64,000 nt of DNA, from NCBI GenBank assembly GCA_934154445.1, contig CAKPGC010000006.1:1-64000 (forward strand). Reading direction: 5' to 3'. This DNA is from an uncultured Clostridia bacterium (GTDB lineage: Bacteria > Bacillota > Clostridia > TANB77 > CAG-508). Of the stretch, positions 37,363 through 45,683 are shown in pieces. Positions within the stretch are counted from its first letter, which is position 1. Every line of letters begins with the position of its first letter. The notes under the pieces were generated by a model. It was not told the origin of the DNA. It saw nothing but the letters and a program-made list of their open reading frames with translations, and did no database searches. The translations under genes and the position numbers were made by a program.

Positions 37363-37391
37363 TTGCAATAATTACTTAAATATGCTAAAAT
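37363..37391 (+). promoter_or_regulatory. Promoter of the CmpB-like gene
   Basis: TTGCAA, 17-base spacer, TAAAAT preceded by TGC, 33 bases before the start. It may also transcribe tRNA-Thr downstream. Confidence 0.6.
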
Positions 37392-37423
37392 CATATTTGT
37401 GATAAAGTTTTTTTGGAGGATAT

Positions 37424-37975
37424 ATGGAAGAAGAAGTTGTAGAAAAGAAAAGATTAAATGAAAATCAAAAAACTGTATTATACTTTTTCATCTATTCATT
37501 TTTGGGATGGATATTAGAAACAATATTTTGCTTAGTAACATTAGGTGTATTTACCAAAAGAGGTTTTTTATATGGACCAGTATGCCCAATGTATGGATTT
37601 GCAGCAGTTGGAATGATTCAATTATTAAAAAATGTAAAGACCAATACACTTGGAAAATTTGGAATTTGTATGATTGTTTTTACAGTATTTGAATATATTG
37701 TAGCAGTTTTATTAGAAAGCTTATTTGGATTAAGATGGTGGGATTATTCAAATGAGGTACTAAATTTTCAAGGAAGAGTAAGTTTACCATATTCAATTGC
37801 ATGGGGAATTGTAGGCGTAATATTTGTAGATAAAATACATCCTACTGTAAAAAGAAAAACTCAAAAAATTGAAGAGCAAATTCCAAATAAAATATTAGTT
37901 GCCTTTATGTATACATCAATTGCTATAATATTAATTGATTTTATTGCATCAATAATAAAATATGCTAATTTGTAG
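37424..37975 (+). CDS. CmpB-like membrane protein (putative ABC permease family)
   Basis: 183 aa, about five membrane helices. The N-terminal motif FIYSFLGWILETIFCLVTLGVFTKRGFLYGPVCPMYGFAAV is the signature of the PF06541 family, annotated as putative ABC transporter permease without experimental proof. No ATPase gene is adjacent. GGAGG precedes the ATG. Eighteen bases separate its stop from tRNA-Thr. Confidence 0.88.
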   Translation: MEEEVVEKKRLNENQKTVLYFFIYSFLGWILETIFCLVTLGVFTKRGFLYGPVCPMYGFAAVGMIQLLKNVKTNTLGKFGICMIVFTVFEYIVAVLLESLFGLRWWDYSNEVLNFQGRVSLPYSIAWGIVGVIFVDKIHPTVKRKTQKIEEQIPNKILVAFMYTSIAIILIDFIASIIKYANL

Positions 37976-37993
37976 TAAAAGCAAGAGGAATAT

Positions 37994-38069
37994 GCCAATA
38001 TAGCTCAGTTGGTAGAGCAACGGATTCGTAACCCGTAGGTCAGCAGTTCGATTCTGCTTATTGGCTCCA
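37994..38069 (+). tRNA. tRNA-Thr (CGT anticodon)
   Basis: Full cloverleaf with encoded CCA: acceptor GCCAATA with TATTGGC, D stem GCTC/GAGC, anticodon loop TTCGTAA with CGT at 34-36 (reads ACG), T arm AGCAG-TTCGATT-CTGCT, discriminator T. The anticodon-stem pair next to the loop (31-39) is an A-C mismatch. Its last 19 bases are nearly copied at 40254-40275, marking it as an integration site. Confidence 0.95.
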
Positions 38070-38072
38070 AAA
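38054..38072 (+). repeat. tRNA-Thr 3' end as left attachment-like repeat
   Basis: CTGCT followed by TATTGGCTCCAAAA; the latter 14 bases recur exactly at 40262-40275 and CTGCT recurs before a 3-base insertion there. Confidence 0.65.
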
Positions 38073-38150
38073 TGCATTTTCGTCGAACTACTTAAAAATA
38101 TTGATAGCATTTGTAAATTCTAAAAATATAAATATGTGTTTATAAAGCTA

Positions 38151-38184
38151 TAACGAGCTGATTGAGTGTTCAATCAGCTCGTTA
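38151..38184 (-). terminator. Perfect hairpin after the 183-aa gene
   Basis: TAACGAGCTGATTGA pairs perfectly with TCAATCAGCTCGTTA around GTGT. No T run on either strand, but its place just after the minus-strand gene and after the tRNA suggests a terminator. Confidence 0.55.
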
Positions 38185-38200
38185 ATACTTTGCAATTGTA

Positions 38201-38752
38201 TCAGAACGGTCTTAAGAGGTCCAAAAGCTTAAACAGCATGAAATCTCTTCCTTTATTCCAAAATTCAATGCAAAAATCCTGTACGTCTTCGCCATAAAAT
38301 TTCAGTTCAGGATACAAGAATTCTTTCGGCATTCCCTCCATCTTGATAAAATACAACCTCGGGTCAGCCAGGTAATACCATCTGAACCATTTAGCAAATG
38401 AGAGCAATTTCTTATCGCAGAAATCATGATCTTTCACATGAACAGATACTTCCCAACACATTTCATCATCCCAGTTATTATATGAGAAAAAGACGATAGT
38501 AAAGAAGTTATTATCTATTACATACTTAGGTTTTCTCGTACTATGGTCTTTTAAAACCATAGGAAATGGTATAGATGTTTTGAACTGTGTGCGCTGGTTG
38601 TAGAACATCGGATAAATGACGTTTTGCAGGAAATCCTGCTCCTGATAAGAAACATACTGATGATGTTCTTCGGAGTTTTTGAACTGCTGTGTTGCAACCC
38701 AATCATAGTATTCCATGATGCTCAGTGGACTTTCTTTCTTCTTCCGAGACAT
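38201..38752 (-). CDS. Hypothetical protein of the tRNA-Thr islet
   Basis: 183 aa, not recognised. Aromatic-rich and soluble (SIMEYYDWVATQQF, FFSYNNWDDEMCWEVSVHV, FAKWFRWYYLADPRLYFIKMEG). Starts MSRKKKESPLS with a CGG arginine codon, which native genes here avoid, and is richer in C and G than its surroundings, so it looks acquired. The ribosome site AAGGAGG is strong and lies just below a hairpin that shares complementary bases. Oriented towards the tRNA. Confidence 0.75.
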   Translation of the reverse strand: MSRKKKESPLSIMEYYDWVATQQFKNSEEHHQYVSYQEQDFLQNVIYPMFYNQRTQFKTSIPFPMVLKDHSTRKPKYVIDNNFFTIVFFSYNNWDDEMCWEVSVHVKDHDFCDKKLLSFAKWFRWYYLADPRLYFIKMEGMPKEFLYPELKFYGEDVQDFCIEFWNKGRDFMLFKLLDLLRPF

Positions 38753-38775
38753 ACTTGCTTACCTCCTTGAATTTT

Positions 38776-38798
38776 CTTGGAGGTCAGAAACCTCCAAG
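38776..38798 (-). promoter_or_regulatory. SD-mimic hairpin in the 183-aa gene leader
   Basis: CTTGGAGG and CCTCCAAG form a perfect 8-base stem with a 7-base loop. In the minus-strand RNA one arm (GGAGG) imitates and the other (CCTCC) could pair with the true ribosome site AAGGAGG that follows 9 bases later, so two alternative structures are possible. Confidence 0.5.
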
Positions 38799-38922
38799 TT
38801 GTGTGGCTTATTGGTTTCTAAACAATGCTACATTTATATTTTATTATAATTTACATAAAATGTCAATTTTTTTCTGAAATTACTTTCTTTTTTATTCATT
38901 TGGCAAAAATAAAGCATTATTA

Positions 38923-38951
38923 TTGAAAAATTATGTAAAACATGATAATAT
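38923..38951 (+). promoter_or_regulatory. Promoter of the 304-aa islet gene
   Basis: TTGAAA, 17-base spacer, TAATAT preceded by TGA. It gives a leader of about 120 bases with three small hairpins. Confidence 0.6.
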
Positions 38952-39078
38952 ATTATAAAATATAGCAAATTGCTGTGTTATTATCTTTTTTCACTAAATA
39001 GTGAGAGAAAATATTTCTCTGGCTTTTAGTTTTACATATAGTAAGTTATCAACAACAAAGCATTAAGGAGGAAAAAAT

Positions 39079-39993
39079 ATGCTTGAAAAAATTCTAACCA
39101 AAATGACTAAAGTTGTATATCCTAAACGGGATATAAATGTAGAAAAAATTGGAGGTCGATTCTTTCTTCATCCACATGATACAACTGGTTGCAACAACTA
39201 TCTACTAGAAGGAACATACTCGTATGATGAAGTTGTGAAGTTGAATGATTTGACAACTTATTGTGCAGGTTTTGGATTTTGTTCAGAACTGGGACCAATT
39301 GCTTTTATAGGAATTCCTAATTCTGTATGTGCACAGAGCAGTGGATATTTCGAATATAAAGTGCATGCATACGGAACCCCTTCCGATAGGAGCGAGTACT
39401 ATTTCAAAGCATACACTGAGGAGGTAGCAAAGAATATCAAGAATTATACTGTGTATGGTTTAGACGGACTCAGAGAAGTTGCAAAAGTAGCTCCTATAAG
39501 CCAGATATCCTATGTCTATGATTCTAGATTTAAGGCTAAAACAGCTAAAAATCCAAGAATATTTGATATGGACTGTAAGTTGAAAGGAGTTTATAGTTAC
39601 AATCAAGCTAAACTACTTTCAACTGGAACTCTCAAAGAAAAAGATGGTTATTCAGGAGAAGAACACCCTATTGCTTTTGCAGTTGTAGGAAATGGCCAGC
39701 ATGTAGGAATTATTAACATTGCGGCTTCTGAAAAACTGGTACGTGGTTTTAGAGATGTTTGGGAATATGGTGCTGAAGAGCCTGAAACTCAAACAATTAG
39801 CTTTCTTACTAAAGAGGAAGCATCTAAAATCAAAGATTTTACATTGTATGTCTATATGAATGCTTGTTCAGGAATAGGTAGAGACAAATATCCAATCGAA
39901 AAACAGGATAGAACTCTTGATAAGAGATTCAAATTCCAGTTAGCTGATGGAAGTGATTATCGTCTAATCGAGCATACAGAATTGTTCAAGTAA
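39079..39993 (+). CDS. Two-repeat hypothetical protein of the islet
   Basis: 304 aa, family not recognised. It contains an internal duplication of ~100-residue units: LLEGTYSYDEVVKLN..GPIAFIGIPNS..EYYFKAYTEEVAKNIKNYTVY and KLKGVYSYNQAKLLS..HPIAFAVVGNG..ISFLTKEEASKIKDFTLYVY. No signal peptide or membrane helix. Codon use is foreign (CGG, CGA, CGT, AGG and AGA arginines). It has its own promoter and terminator. AGGAGG precedes the ATG. Confidence 0.8.
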   Translation: MLEKILTKMTKVVYPKRDINVEKIGGRFFLHPHDTTGCNNYLLEGTYSYDEVVKLNDLTTYCAGFGFCSELGPIAFIGIPNSVCAQSSGYFEYKVHAYGTPSDRSEYYFKAYTEEVAKNIKNYTVYGLDGLREVAKVAPISQISYVYDSRFKAKTAKNPRIFDMDCKLKGVYSYNQAKLLSTGTLKEKDGYSGEEHPIAFAVVGNGQHVGIINIAASEKLVRGFRDVWEYGAEEPETQTISFLTKEEASKIKDFTLYVYMNACSGIGRDKYPIEKQDRTLDKRFKFQLADGSDYRLIEHTELFK

Positions 39994-39998
39994 TTAAA

Positions 39999-40041
39999 AA
40001 TGAGTGGGTTGCAAATATAGAATGCAATCCATTTGTTTTTT
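39999..40041 (+). terminator. Terminator after the 304-aa gene
   Basis: AAATGAGTGGGTTGCA pairs imperfectly with TGCAATCCATTT, followed by G and six T. Confidence 0.75.
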
Positions 40042-40162
40042 CAATTATAAATAATTTTAATATAGAAAAAGCATATAAAATTTATGAAGAAAATTGTTAG
40101 TGAATATAACACAATTACAAAAGAGGAATTTGTATTTAATAACGATTCTTATTATTAAGATA

Positions 40163-40191
40163 TTGATAATTTATAAAAAATATGTTAAAGT
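40163..40191 (+). promoter_or_regulatory. Promoter of ftsY, inside the islet
   Basis: TTGATA, 17-base spacer, TAAAGT preceded by TGT. The transcript would include the duplicated tRNA tail. Confidence 0.5.
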
Positions 40192-40253
40192 AGATACAAT
40201 AGATCAAGTTATATAAGAGAGCTTGAAACAGAGTATGTATTTTTTTCGCATAC

Positions 40254-40275
40254 CTGCTCCATATTGGCTCCAAAA
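40254..40275 (+). repeat. Copy of the tRNA-Thr 3' end (right attachment-like repeat)
   Basis: CTGCT, then CCA, then TATTGGCTCCAAAA; it repeats the tRNA T-stem strand and acceptor end of 38054-38072 with a 3-base insertion. Confidence 0.65.
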
Positions 40276-40299
40276 ACAATATGATTAAGGAGGAAAACA

Positions 40300-41205
40300 A
40301 TGGGATTTTTTGACAAATTAAAAACAGGACTAAACAAAACCAAAATATCATTCGATGAAAAAATAAATGATGTATTTAGTAACTTTAGAAAAGTTGACGA
40401 GGAATTTTTAGACGAACTAGAAGAAGTATTAATAATGTCAGACATAGGAATGGAAACATCAATAAAAATAATATCAAGTTTAAGAGAAAGAATAAAAAAA
40501 GAGAATATAAAAGATGAAGAAGATGTAAAACAAGTACTAAGAGAAGAAATGCAAAAAATATTAGATATAACAGACATTAACTTACATTTAAATACAAAAC
40601 CATCTGTAATCCTTGTTGTGGGAGTAAATGGAGTTGGAAAAACAACATCAATAGGAAAAATGGCAAATAGATTAGCTAAGGATGGTAAAAAAGTTGTAGT
40701 GGCAGCAGCTGACACATTCAGAGCAGCAGCAGTTGAACAATTAGAAATATGGGCAAAAAGAGCAGGTGCAGATATTGTAAAGAGAGAAGAGGGAGTTGAC
40801 CCTGCATCAGTTGTATTTGATGCCATTAAAAAGACAAAAGAAAATGGAGCAGACATATTAATAGTTGATACAGCAGGAAGACTTCACAACAAAAAGTACC
40901 TAATGGATGAATTAAATAAAATACAAAAGGTAATAAACAAAGAAATGCCAGATTCAGATAAAGAAGTATTGCTAGTTATAGATGGAACAACAGGACAAAA
41001 TGCTATACAACAAGTAAAAGCATTCAAACAAGAAGCGGATATTACTGGAATAGTACTCACTAAGTTGGATGGTACTGCCAAAGGTGGAGTGGTTGTTGGA
41101 ATAGTTGAAGAAAATAAAATTCCTGTAAAATTCATTGGAGTTGGAGAACAAATAGACGATATGGAAATATTTAATTCGGAAGAATTTGTAAAAGCAATAA
41201 TTTAA
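40300..41205 (+). CDS. ftsY: Signal recognition particle receptor FtsY
   Basis: 301 aa, the short Gram-positive form. An N-terminal helical N domain (FDKLKTGLNKTKISFDEKIND), then the SRP GTPase: GVNGVGKTT (G1, near 109), DTFRAAA (G2 region), DTAGR (G3, near 190) and TKLDGTAKGG (G4 and closing loop). It docks SRP-ribosome complexes at the membrane. AAGGAGG precedes the start. Its 5' leader holds the tRNA-Thr copy. Confidence 0.95.
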   Translation: MGFFDKLKTGLNKTKISFDEKINDVFSNFRKVDEEFLDELEEVLIMSDIGMETSIKIISSLRERIKKENIKDEEDVKQVLREEMQKILDITDINLHLNTKPSVILVVGVNGVGKTTSIGKMANRLAKDGKKVVVAAADTFRAAAVEQLEIWAKRAGADIVKREEGVDPASVVFDAIKKTKENGADILIVDTAGRLHNKKYLMDELNKIQKVINKEMPDSDKEVLLVIDGTTGQNAIQQVKAFKQEADITGIVLTKLDGTAKGGVVVGIVEENKIPVKFIGVGEQIDDMEIFNSEEFVKAII

Positions 41206-41232
41206 CAATAGGATTTGAGCAAGGAGGTAGAA

Positions 41233-44025
41233 ATGGAGAAAAAAAAGAATAAGGCAAGGATATTTATTGTATTGATATTTATAATCTTATTTGCAATAGG
41301 AACATACATAAATTTAAGAGGTACATATTTGCAATATAAAGAACTAGGTGAAAACTATGTACAAGCTTTTTTTACAAACTTGAGTTATAAATATACAATT
41401 TTTGCAATAAATTTGGTATTTTTATATATTTTAATATACTTTACAAATAAAGGAATAAAAAAGGGATTAAAAACTTTTTTTATTAAAGAAAAAAAAGAAA
41501 TGCCAAAATTACTAAACAAATCAATAGCATTTGTAACTTCAGTAATTGTAAGCACAATTATGTCTAATATTTTAATGAAAAAAATTTTATTATGTTCTAG
41601 TAATGTGACTTTTGGAATAACAGATCCAGTTTTTGGTTTTGACATAGCATTTTATATGTTTCAAAAACCATTAATTGAAACATTATTAATATATTTTATA
41701 GGAATCATTATTGGATTAACGCTATATACAGCAGGATACTATGTAATAATATTTAATAAGTATTTTGACGGTATAGACAGAAAAATGCTTAAAGAAAGTT
41801 TACTAGTAAAAAAAATACTAAGAAATGTAGGATTAGTTATAATTTGTATAGCTTTATATACTGCTTTAAATATAACGAATACATCTCTTAGCAAAATGTT
41901 AACAATAAAAAACGAAGTTGATTCTTCTGAAAATATAGAAATAATAGGTGCCGGATATACAGATGTAATGATTCAAAGATGGGGGTATTTAATATTTGCA
42001 ATTGTTATTGTTATAGCATCATTTAGAGCTATTAAAGCTTTCAAAAATAATAATACTGCAAAAGTACTTAGAAACATAGTTATTATTCCAGGATATTTAG
42101 TAGCAATGTTTTTGATAATAGTAGTTTTTGATCTTATTTTTGTAAATTCAAATAAACTAGACAAAGAAAAAGAGTATTTAGAAAATAATATAAACTATAC
42201 AAAAGCTGCATATAACATTGATATAGATGAGGAAAACTTAGAAAATACTGGAACAATAACACAATCTGAAGTTGAAGAAAATGTTTCAATAATTAACAAT
42301 ATAAACACTATAAGTAGCGATGTTGTATTAAAAAATCTAGACTATAATCAAACAGGAACAGGATACTACTCATACAGAAATGCCAATATTGCAAAGTATA
42401 AAATATCAGGAGAAGAAAAATTGGTCTACATATCTACTAGAGAAATTAGTAATTCTGGAAGAACATATAATAACAAAACTTATGAATATACACATGGAAA
42501 AGGTCAAATTGTTGTAGATAGTACATTAACAACAGAAAATGGAGGCATAAGCTATATTCAAAAAGATATCTCAGGCAAGGATGATAAATTAGGAACAAAA
42601 GCACAAGATATATATTTTGGGCTAGAAACAGACGATACAATTGCTACAAATGCAAAAAGTAAAAAAGAATATGATTATACAGATGAAGATGGGTTAGAGC
42701 ACACATCTACATATAATGGTGAAGCTGGTTTACAACTAAACTTTATAGATAGATTAATATTAGGAATAAAAACAGGGGATTTGAAACTTGCATTTTCATC
42801 ACAAGTAACTGATGATAGTAGAATTTTAATTAATAGAAATATTATAAAAAGAGCCAAACAAGCAATTCCATATTTAATATATGATGAAAATCCTTACACA
42901 GTAGTAACAGGTGAAGGTAAAATTGTATGGATAATAGATGCTTATACTGTTTCTAATGAATATCCATACTCACAATATACATCAATTGAACATGATGGAA
43001 TAAAAGAAAAAATAAATTATATTAGGAATTCAGTAAAAGTAATAATAGACAGTTATGATGGAACAATGAAATTCTATGTAACAGATAAAACAGATCCAAT
43101 TGCTATGGCATACAGAAACATATACTCAACTGTGTTTGAAGATATAAATTCTGAAATCGCAAAAGATATATCAGAACATTTTGTATATCCACAATATTTA
43201 TATAATGTGCAGGCAAAACTTTTAAAAATATACCATAATGTAAAAGCCGACATATTATACAGAACGGATGATTTATGGGATTTTGCTAAATATAACAATA
43301 CAATTGTTGCTAAATCTTCAGGAACCGTATTAGAGCCATATTATACAATGATTAATAAAAATGGTCAAAATGAAATTGGACTAATACAGATTTATACACC
43401 AAAAACAAAACAAAATCTAATATCTTATTTGGTTGGAACAACAGATGGATATACAAATAAATTAAAACTGTATAAATTTTCACAAGACAGTAATATTTTA
43501 GGTCCAATGCAATTAGATAACCAGATTGAACAGGATGAATTTATTTCTTCGGAAATAAAAGCATTAAATACAACAGGAACAAGAGTAACAAAGAACATGA
43601 TAGTAGTTCCTGTAAATAATACATTGTTATATGTAGAACCAATATATCAAACAATGTTAAATGAAGAATCAAAAATACCAACATTAAAGAAAATTGTTGT
43701 AGCATCAGGAAATAAAGTAGCTATTGGAAATAACTTAAAAGAAGCTTTAAAAAATTTATTATCAAAAGATGCTTTGAATATTGAAGTTGAAAATACAGAC
43801 GATATTGATGGACTTATTAATGCAATAGTAAAAGCTAATAAGAATTTATCTGAATCAACAAGTAATAATAATTGGGAACTTATGGGATCAGATATTAAAA
43901 AATTACAGAGTTTAATTGATTCTTTAGAAGAAGAAAAAATCAAAGAGGATAAGAAGAAAAAAGAAAATAATATAGTAAATAACACCCTAAATGAAACAAT
44001 AGATAATAATGTAATAGCAAAATAA
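41233..44025 (+). CDS. UPF0182 family membrane protein
   Basis: 930 aa. The N-terminal ~300 residues have seven hydrophobic segments; the rest is a large extracytoplasmic domain with VWIIDAYTVSNEYPYSQ, VKVIIDSYDGTMKFYVTD and HFVYPQYLYNVQAKLLKIYH, all typical of UPF0182. Function unknown. The C-terminal tail is charged and asparagine-rich. TTG 41215 lies before the ribosome site AAGGAGG, so ATG 41233 is the start. Separate from ftsY by 27 bases and probably cotranscribed. Confidence 0.92.
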   Translation: MEKKKNKARIFIVLIFIILFAIGTYINLRGTYLQYKELGENYVQAFFTNLSYKYTIFAINLVFLYILIYFTNKGIKKGLKTFFIKEKKEMPKLLNKSIAFVTSVIVSTIMSNILMKKILLCSSNVTFGITDPVFGFDIAFYMFQKPLIETLLIYFIGIIIGLTLYTAGYYVIIFNKYFDGIDRKMLKESLLVKKILRNVGLVIICIALYTALNITNTSLSKMLTIKNEVDSSENIEIIGAGYTDVMIQRWGYLIFAIVIVIASFRAIKAFKNNNTAKVLRNIVIIPGYLVAMFLIIVVFDLIFVNSNKLDKEKEYLENNINYTKAAYNIDIDEENLENTGTITQSEVEENVSIINNINTISSDVVLKNLDYNQTGTGYYSYRNANIAKYKISGEEKLVYISTREISNSGRTYNNKTYEYTHGKGQIVVDSTLTTENGGISYIQKDISGKDDKLGTKAQDIYFGLETDDTIATNAKSKKEYDYTDEDGLEHTSTYNGEAGLQLNFIDRLILGIKTGDLKLAFSSQVTDDSRILINRNIIKRAKQAIPYLIYDENPYTVVTGEGKIVWIIDAYTVSNEYPYSQYTSIEHDGIKEKINYIRNSVKVIIDSYDGTMKFYVTDKTDPIAMAYRNIYSTVFEDINSEIAKDISEHFVYPQYLYNVQAKLLKIYHNVKADILYRTDDLWDFAKYNNTIVAKSSGTVLEPYYTMINKNGQNEIGLIQIYTPKTKQNLISYLVGTTDGYTNKLKLYKFSQDSNILGPMQLDNQIEQDEFISSEIKALNTTGTRVTKNMIVVPVNNTLLYVEPIYQTMLNEESKIPTLKKIVVASGNKVAIGNNLKEALKNLLSKDALNIEVENTDDIDGLINAIVKANKNLSESTSNNNWELMGSDIKKLQSLIDSLEEEKIKEDKKKKENNIVNNTLNETIDNNVIAK

Positions 44026-44055
44026 AAAGAAGGATTTAAAAATCCTTCTTTTTTT
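44024..44055. terminator. Bidirectional terminator
   Basis: AAAAAGAAGGATTT and AAATCCTTCTTTTT form a tight hairpin with flanking A and T runs, between the convergent UPF0182 and tyrS genes. Confidence 0.85.
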
Positions 44056-45281
44056 TAAACTAATTTATAAAATATTTTTTTACCTTTTTTCAAAATAGCA
44101 TAACCATCTTTAAAATCATCTTCGCAAAGAACATAAGAAATATCATTAATTTTTTCATCATTTAAAGATATACCACCTTGTGTAATTAATGTTCTTGCTT
44201 GACCTTTTGATGGTGCAATACCTGTTAAAATAATAGCATCTACAATTGATATGTTCTTATTACCATTTAAATCAACAGTTGGCATATTATCTAAATTTCC
44301 TTTACCAGAAAATAGGGCATTAGCTGCTTCTTCTGCTTTGATTGCTTCTTCTTCTCCATGAACTAATTTTGTAATTTCAAAAGCGGCAACTTTTTTAGCA
44401 TCATTTATTTGTTCATCTTTTAAAGAAGATAGTTCATTAATTGTTTTCATATCTAAGAATGTTAATAATTTTAGAACATTTTCTACACTATCATCTTCAA
44501 TATTTCTCCAATATTGATAGAATTCGTAAGGAGAAGTTTTTTCTGGATTTAACCATAAAGCACCTTTTTCAGTTTTACCCATTTTCTTACCTTCTTTTGT
44601 TGTAAGAAGCTTAAATGTTAAACCGTAAGAATCATCTTTTCCTATTCTTCTTATTAAATCAACTCCACCAAGGATGTTAGACCATTGATCATTTCCACCA
44701 ATTTCTAATTTACAACCATAAGTTTCATATAAATGTAGAAAATCATAAGATTGCATTAACATATAACTCATTTCGAAGAATGTTAAACCCGTTTCCATTC
44801 TTTGTTTATAACATTCTGCTGCAAGCATTTTATTAACAGAGAACAAACTTCCAATTTCTCTCATAAAGTTAACAAATTTTAAATCTAGAAGCCAATCAGC
44901 GTTGTTTACTATAATAGCAGCATTTTCTCCTTCAAAACTAACAAACTTTTCAATTTGCTTTTTTATACATTCTACATTGTGGTTTATAGTTTCTCTTGTC
45001 ATCATTTTTCTCATATCAGTTTTACCAGAAGGATCACCAATTGTTGCTGTACCACCACCAACTAATATTATTGGTTTATGACCGTATTTTTGCATAAGGC
45101 TTGCAACCATTAATGAAACAAAGTGTCCAACATGAAGACTATCAGCTGTTGGATCTATTCCAATATAAAAAGGAACACTTTCCTTCCCAAAGAGTTCTTT
45201 TATTTCTTGAGGATGAGTCATTTGCTCAATATATCCTCTTTCTTCTAAAACATCAAATACATTTGTCATTTTAATTTTCAT
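44055..45281 (-). CDS. tyrS: Tyrosyl-tRNA synthetase
   Basis: 408 aa. Class I motifs: HVGH (residues 50-53) and KMGKTEKG (near 231) as the KMSKS equivalent; GGNDQWSNI and the C-terminal S4 RNA-binding domain ([20 protein letters not shown]) are intact. Start uncertain between 45281 and 45269; the first has GGAAGG at short spacing. No T-box is visible before it, in contrast to glyS and ileS. It follows the small zinc protein by 17 bases on the same strand. Confidence 0.95.
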   Translation of the reverse strand: MKIKMTNVFDVLEERGYIEQMTHPQEIKELFGKESVPFYIGIDPTADSLHVGHFVSLMVASLMQKYGHKPIILVGGGTATIGDPSGKTDMRKMMTRETINHNVECIKKQIEKFVSFEGENAAIIVNNADWLLDLKFVNFMREIGSLFSVNKMLAAECYKQRMETGLTFFEMSYMLMQSYDFLHLYETYGCKLEIGGNDQWSNILGGVDLIRRIGKDDSYGLTFKLLTTKEGKKMGKTEKGALWLNPEKTSPYEFYQYWRNIEDDSVENVLKLLTFLDMKTINELSSLKDEQINDAKKVAAFEITKLVHGEEEAIKAEEAANALFSGKGNLDNMPTVDLNGNKNISIVDAIILTGIAPSKGQARTLITQGGISLNDEKINDISYVLCEDDFKDGYAILKKGKKIFYKLV

Positions 45282-45298
45282 TCCCTTCCATTTTGTTT

Positions 45299-45538
45299 TT
45301 ATAAAGTTATATTATTATTTCCATTATTTAACTCTGTATAATTTAAATATCTATTTATATTTTTTACACTTATTCCAGTTTCATTAGATAAAAGGTCTAA
45401 GTTATTGTTTAATCCATTTTCTGAAATATATGATTTAAAAGTCTCAAATTCTAACATATCCTTCGTTTTGCATTTAGGACATACATCGTCATTTGATATA
45501 AAAAAATTTCCACATCTACTACATTTATTAAATTCCAT
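45299..45538 (-). CDS. Small zinc-ribbon protein upstream of tyrS
   Basis: 79 aa. [23 protein letters not shown] forms a four-cysteine zinc ribbon; the second half ([19 protein letters not shown]) looks like a short helix-turn-helix. It may bind nucleic acid. Function unknown. AGGAGG precedes the start. Cotranscribed with tyrS, so a role in tRNA or translation is possible but unproven. Confidence 0.82.
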   Translation of the reverse strand: MEFNKCSRCGNFFISNDDVCPKCKTKDMLEFETFKSYISENGLNNNLDLLSNETGISVKNINRYLNYTELNNGNNNITL

Positions 45539-45635
45539 AATAATTCCTCCTAAAATCTTTTCTTATGTTTTATTAGTGGATATTATATCATGTTTTGTAG
45601 AAAATAGGAAGAGAAAAAAGAAAAAAATATGGTTT

Positions 45636-45658
45636 TTTACAGTTTATAATGGTATAAT
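45636..45658 (+). promoter_or_regulatory. Promoter of the amylase gene
   Basis: Perfect TATAAT at 45653-45658 preceded by TGG, with no good -35. It faces a divergent extended -10 (TGATATAAT read on the minus strand, 45585-45593) for the zinc-protein/tyrS unit. Confidence 0.5.
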
Positions 45659-45683
45659 ATCAAAAACAAAAGAAGGTATAAAA

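Larger units (their letters stand above)
38753..39078. other. Divergent intergenic region of the islet
   Basis: Holds the 5' leaders of both islet genes: the SD-like hairpin at 38776-38798 (minus gene), and on the plus side a promoter at 38923-38951 followed by three small hairpins in a row (AGCAA/TTGCT at 38964-38974, TCACTA/TAGTGA at 38991-39004, AGAGAAA/TTTCTCT at 39004-39020) before AAGGAGG. Confidence 0.65.
38059..40275. mobile_element. 2.2-kb islet inserted at tRNA-Thr
   Basis: The stretch between the tRNA-Thr 3' end and its copy before ftsY carries two unrecognised genes with C/G-richer, mixed-arginine codon use, unlike the AGA-only flanks. No integrase is present, so it is either the residue of a larger element or a passive satellite. 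If removed, tRNA-Thr would be followed within about 25 bases by the ftsY ribosome site. Confidence 0.55.
39994..40299. other. Right end of the islet and ftsY leader
   Basis: Contains the terminator at 39999-40041, the right-hand copy of the tRNA-Thr end at 40254-40275, a promoter at 40163-40191 and a GTATG/CATAC hairpin near 40233. Short open frames occur (for example 24 codons from 40084), which could be remains of a gene, but none has a ribosome site. Confidence 0.6.

Noticed and set aside
38811..38820. Third possible copy of the tRNA-Thr end (GCTTATTGG)
   Set aside because: Only nine bases match and the rest diverges; it may be chance in AT-rich sequence.
40084..40158. 24-codon frame between the islet and ftsY
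   Set aside because: No ribosome site and no recognisable sequence; at most a gene remnant, so only mentioned in the gap description.
40195..40262. Small SRP RNA before ftsY
   Set aside because: The conserved SRP apical loop is absent; only a GTATG/CATAC hairpin is present.
45282..45298. T-box before tyrS
   Set aside because: The gap is only 17 bases and no T-box core is seen before the zinc-protein gene either.
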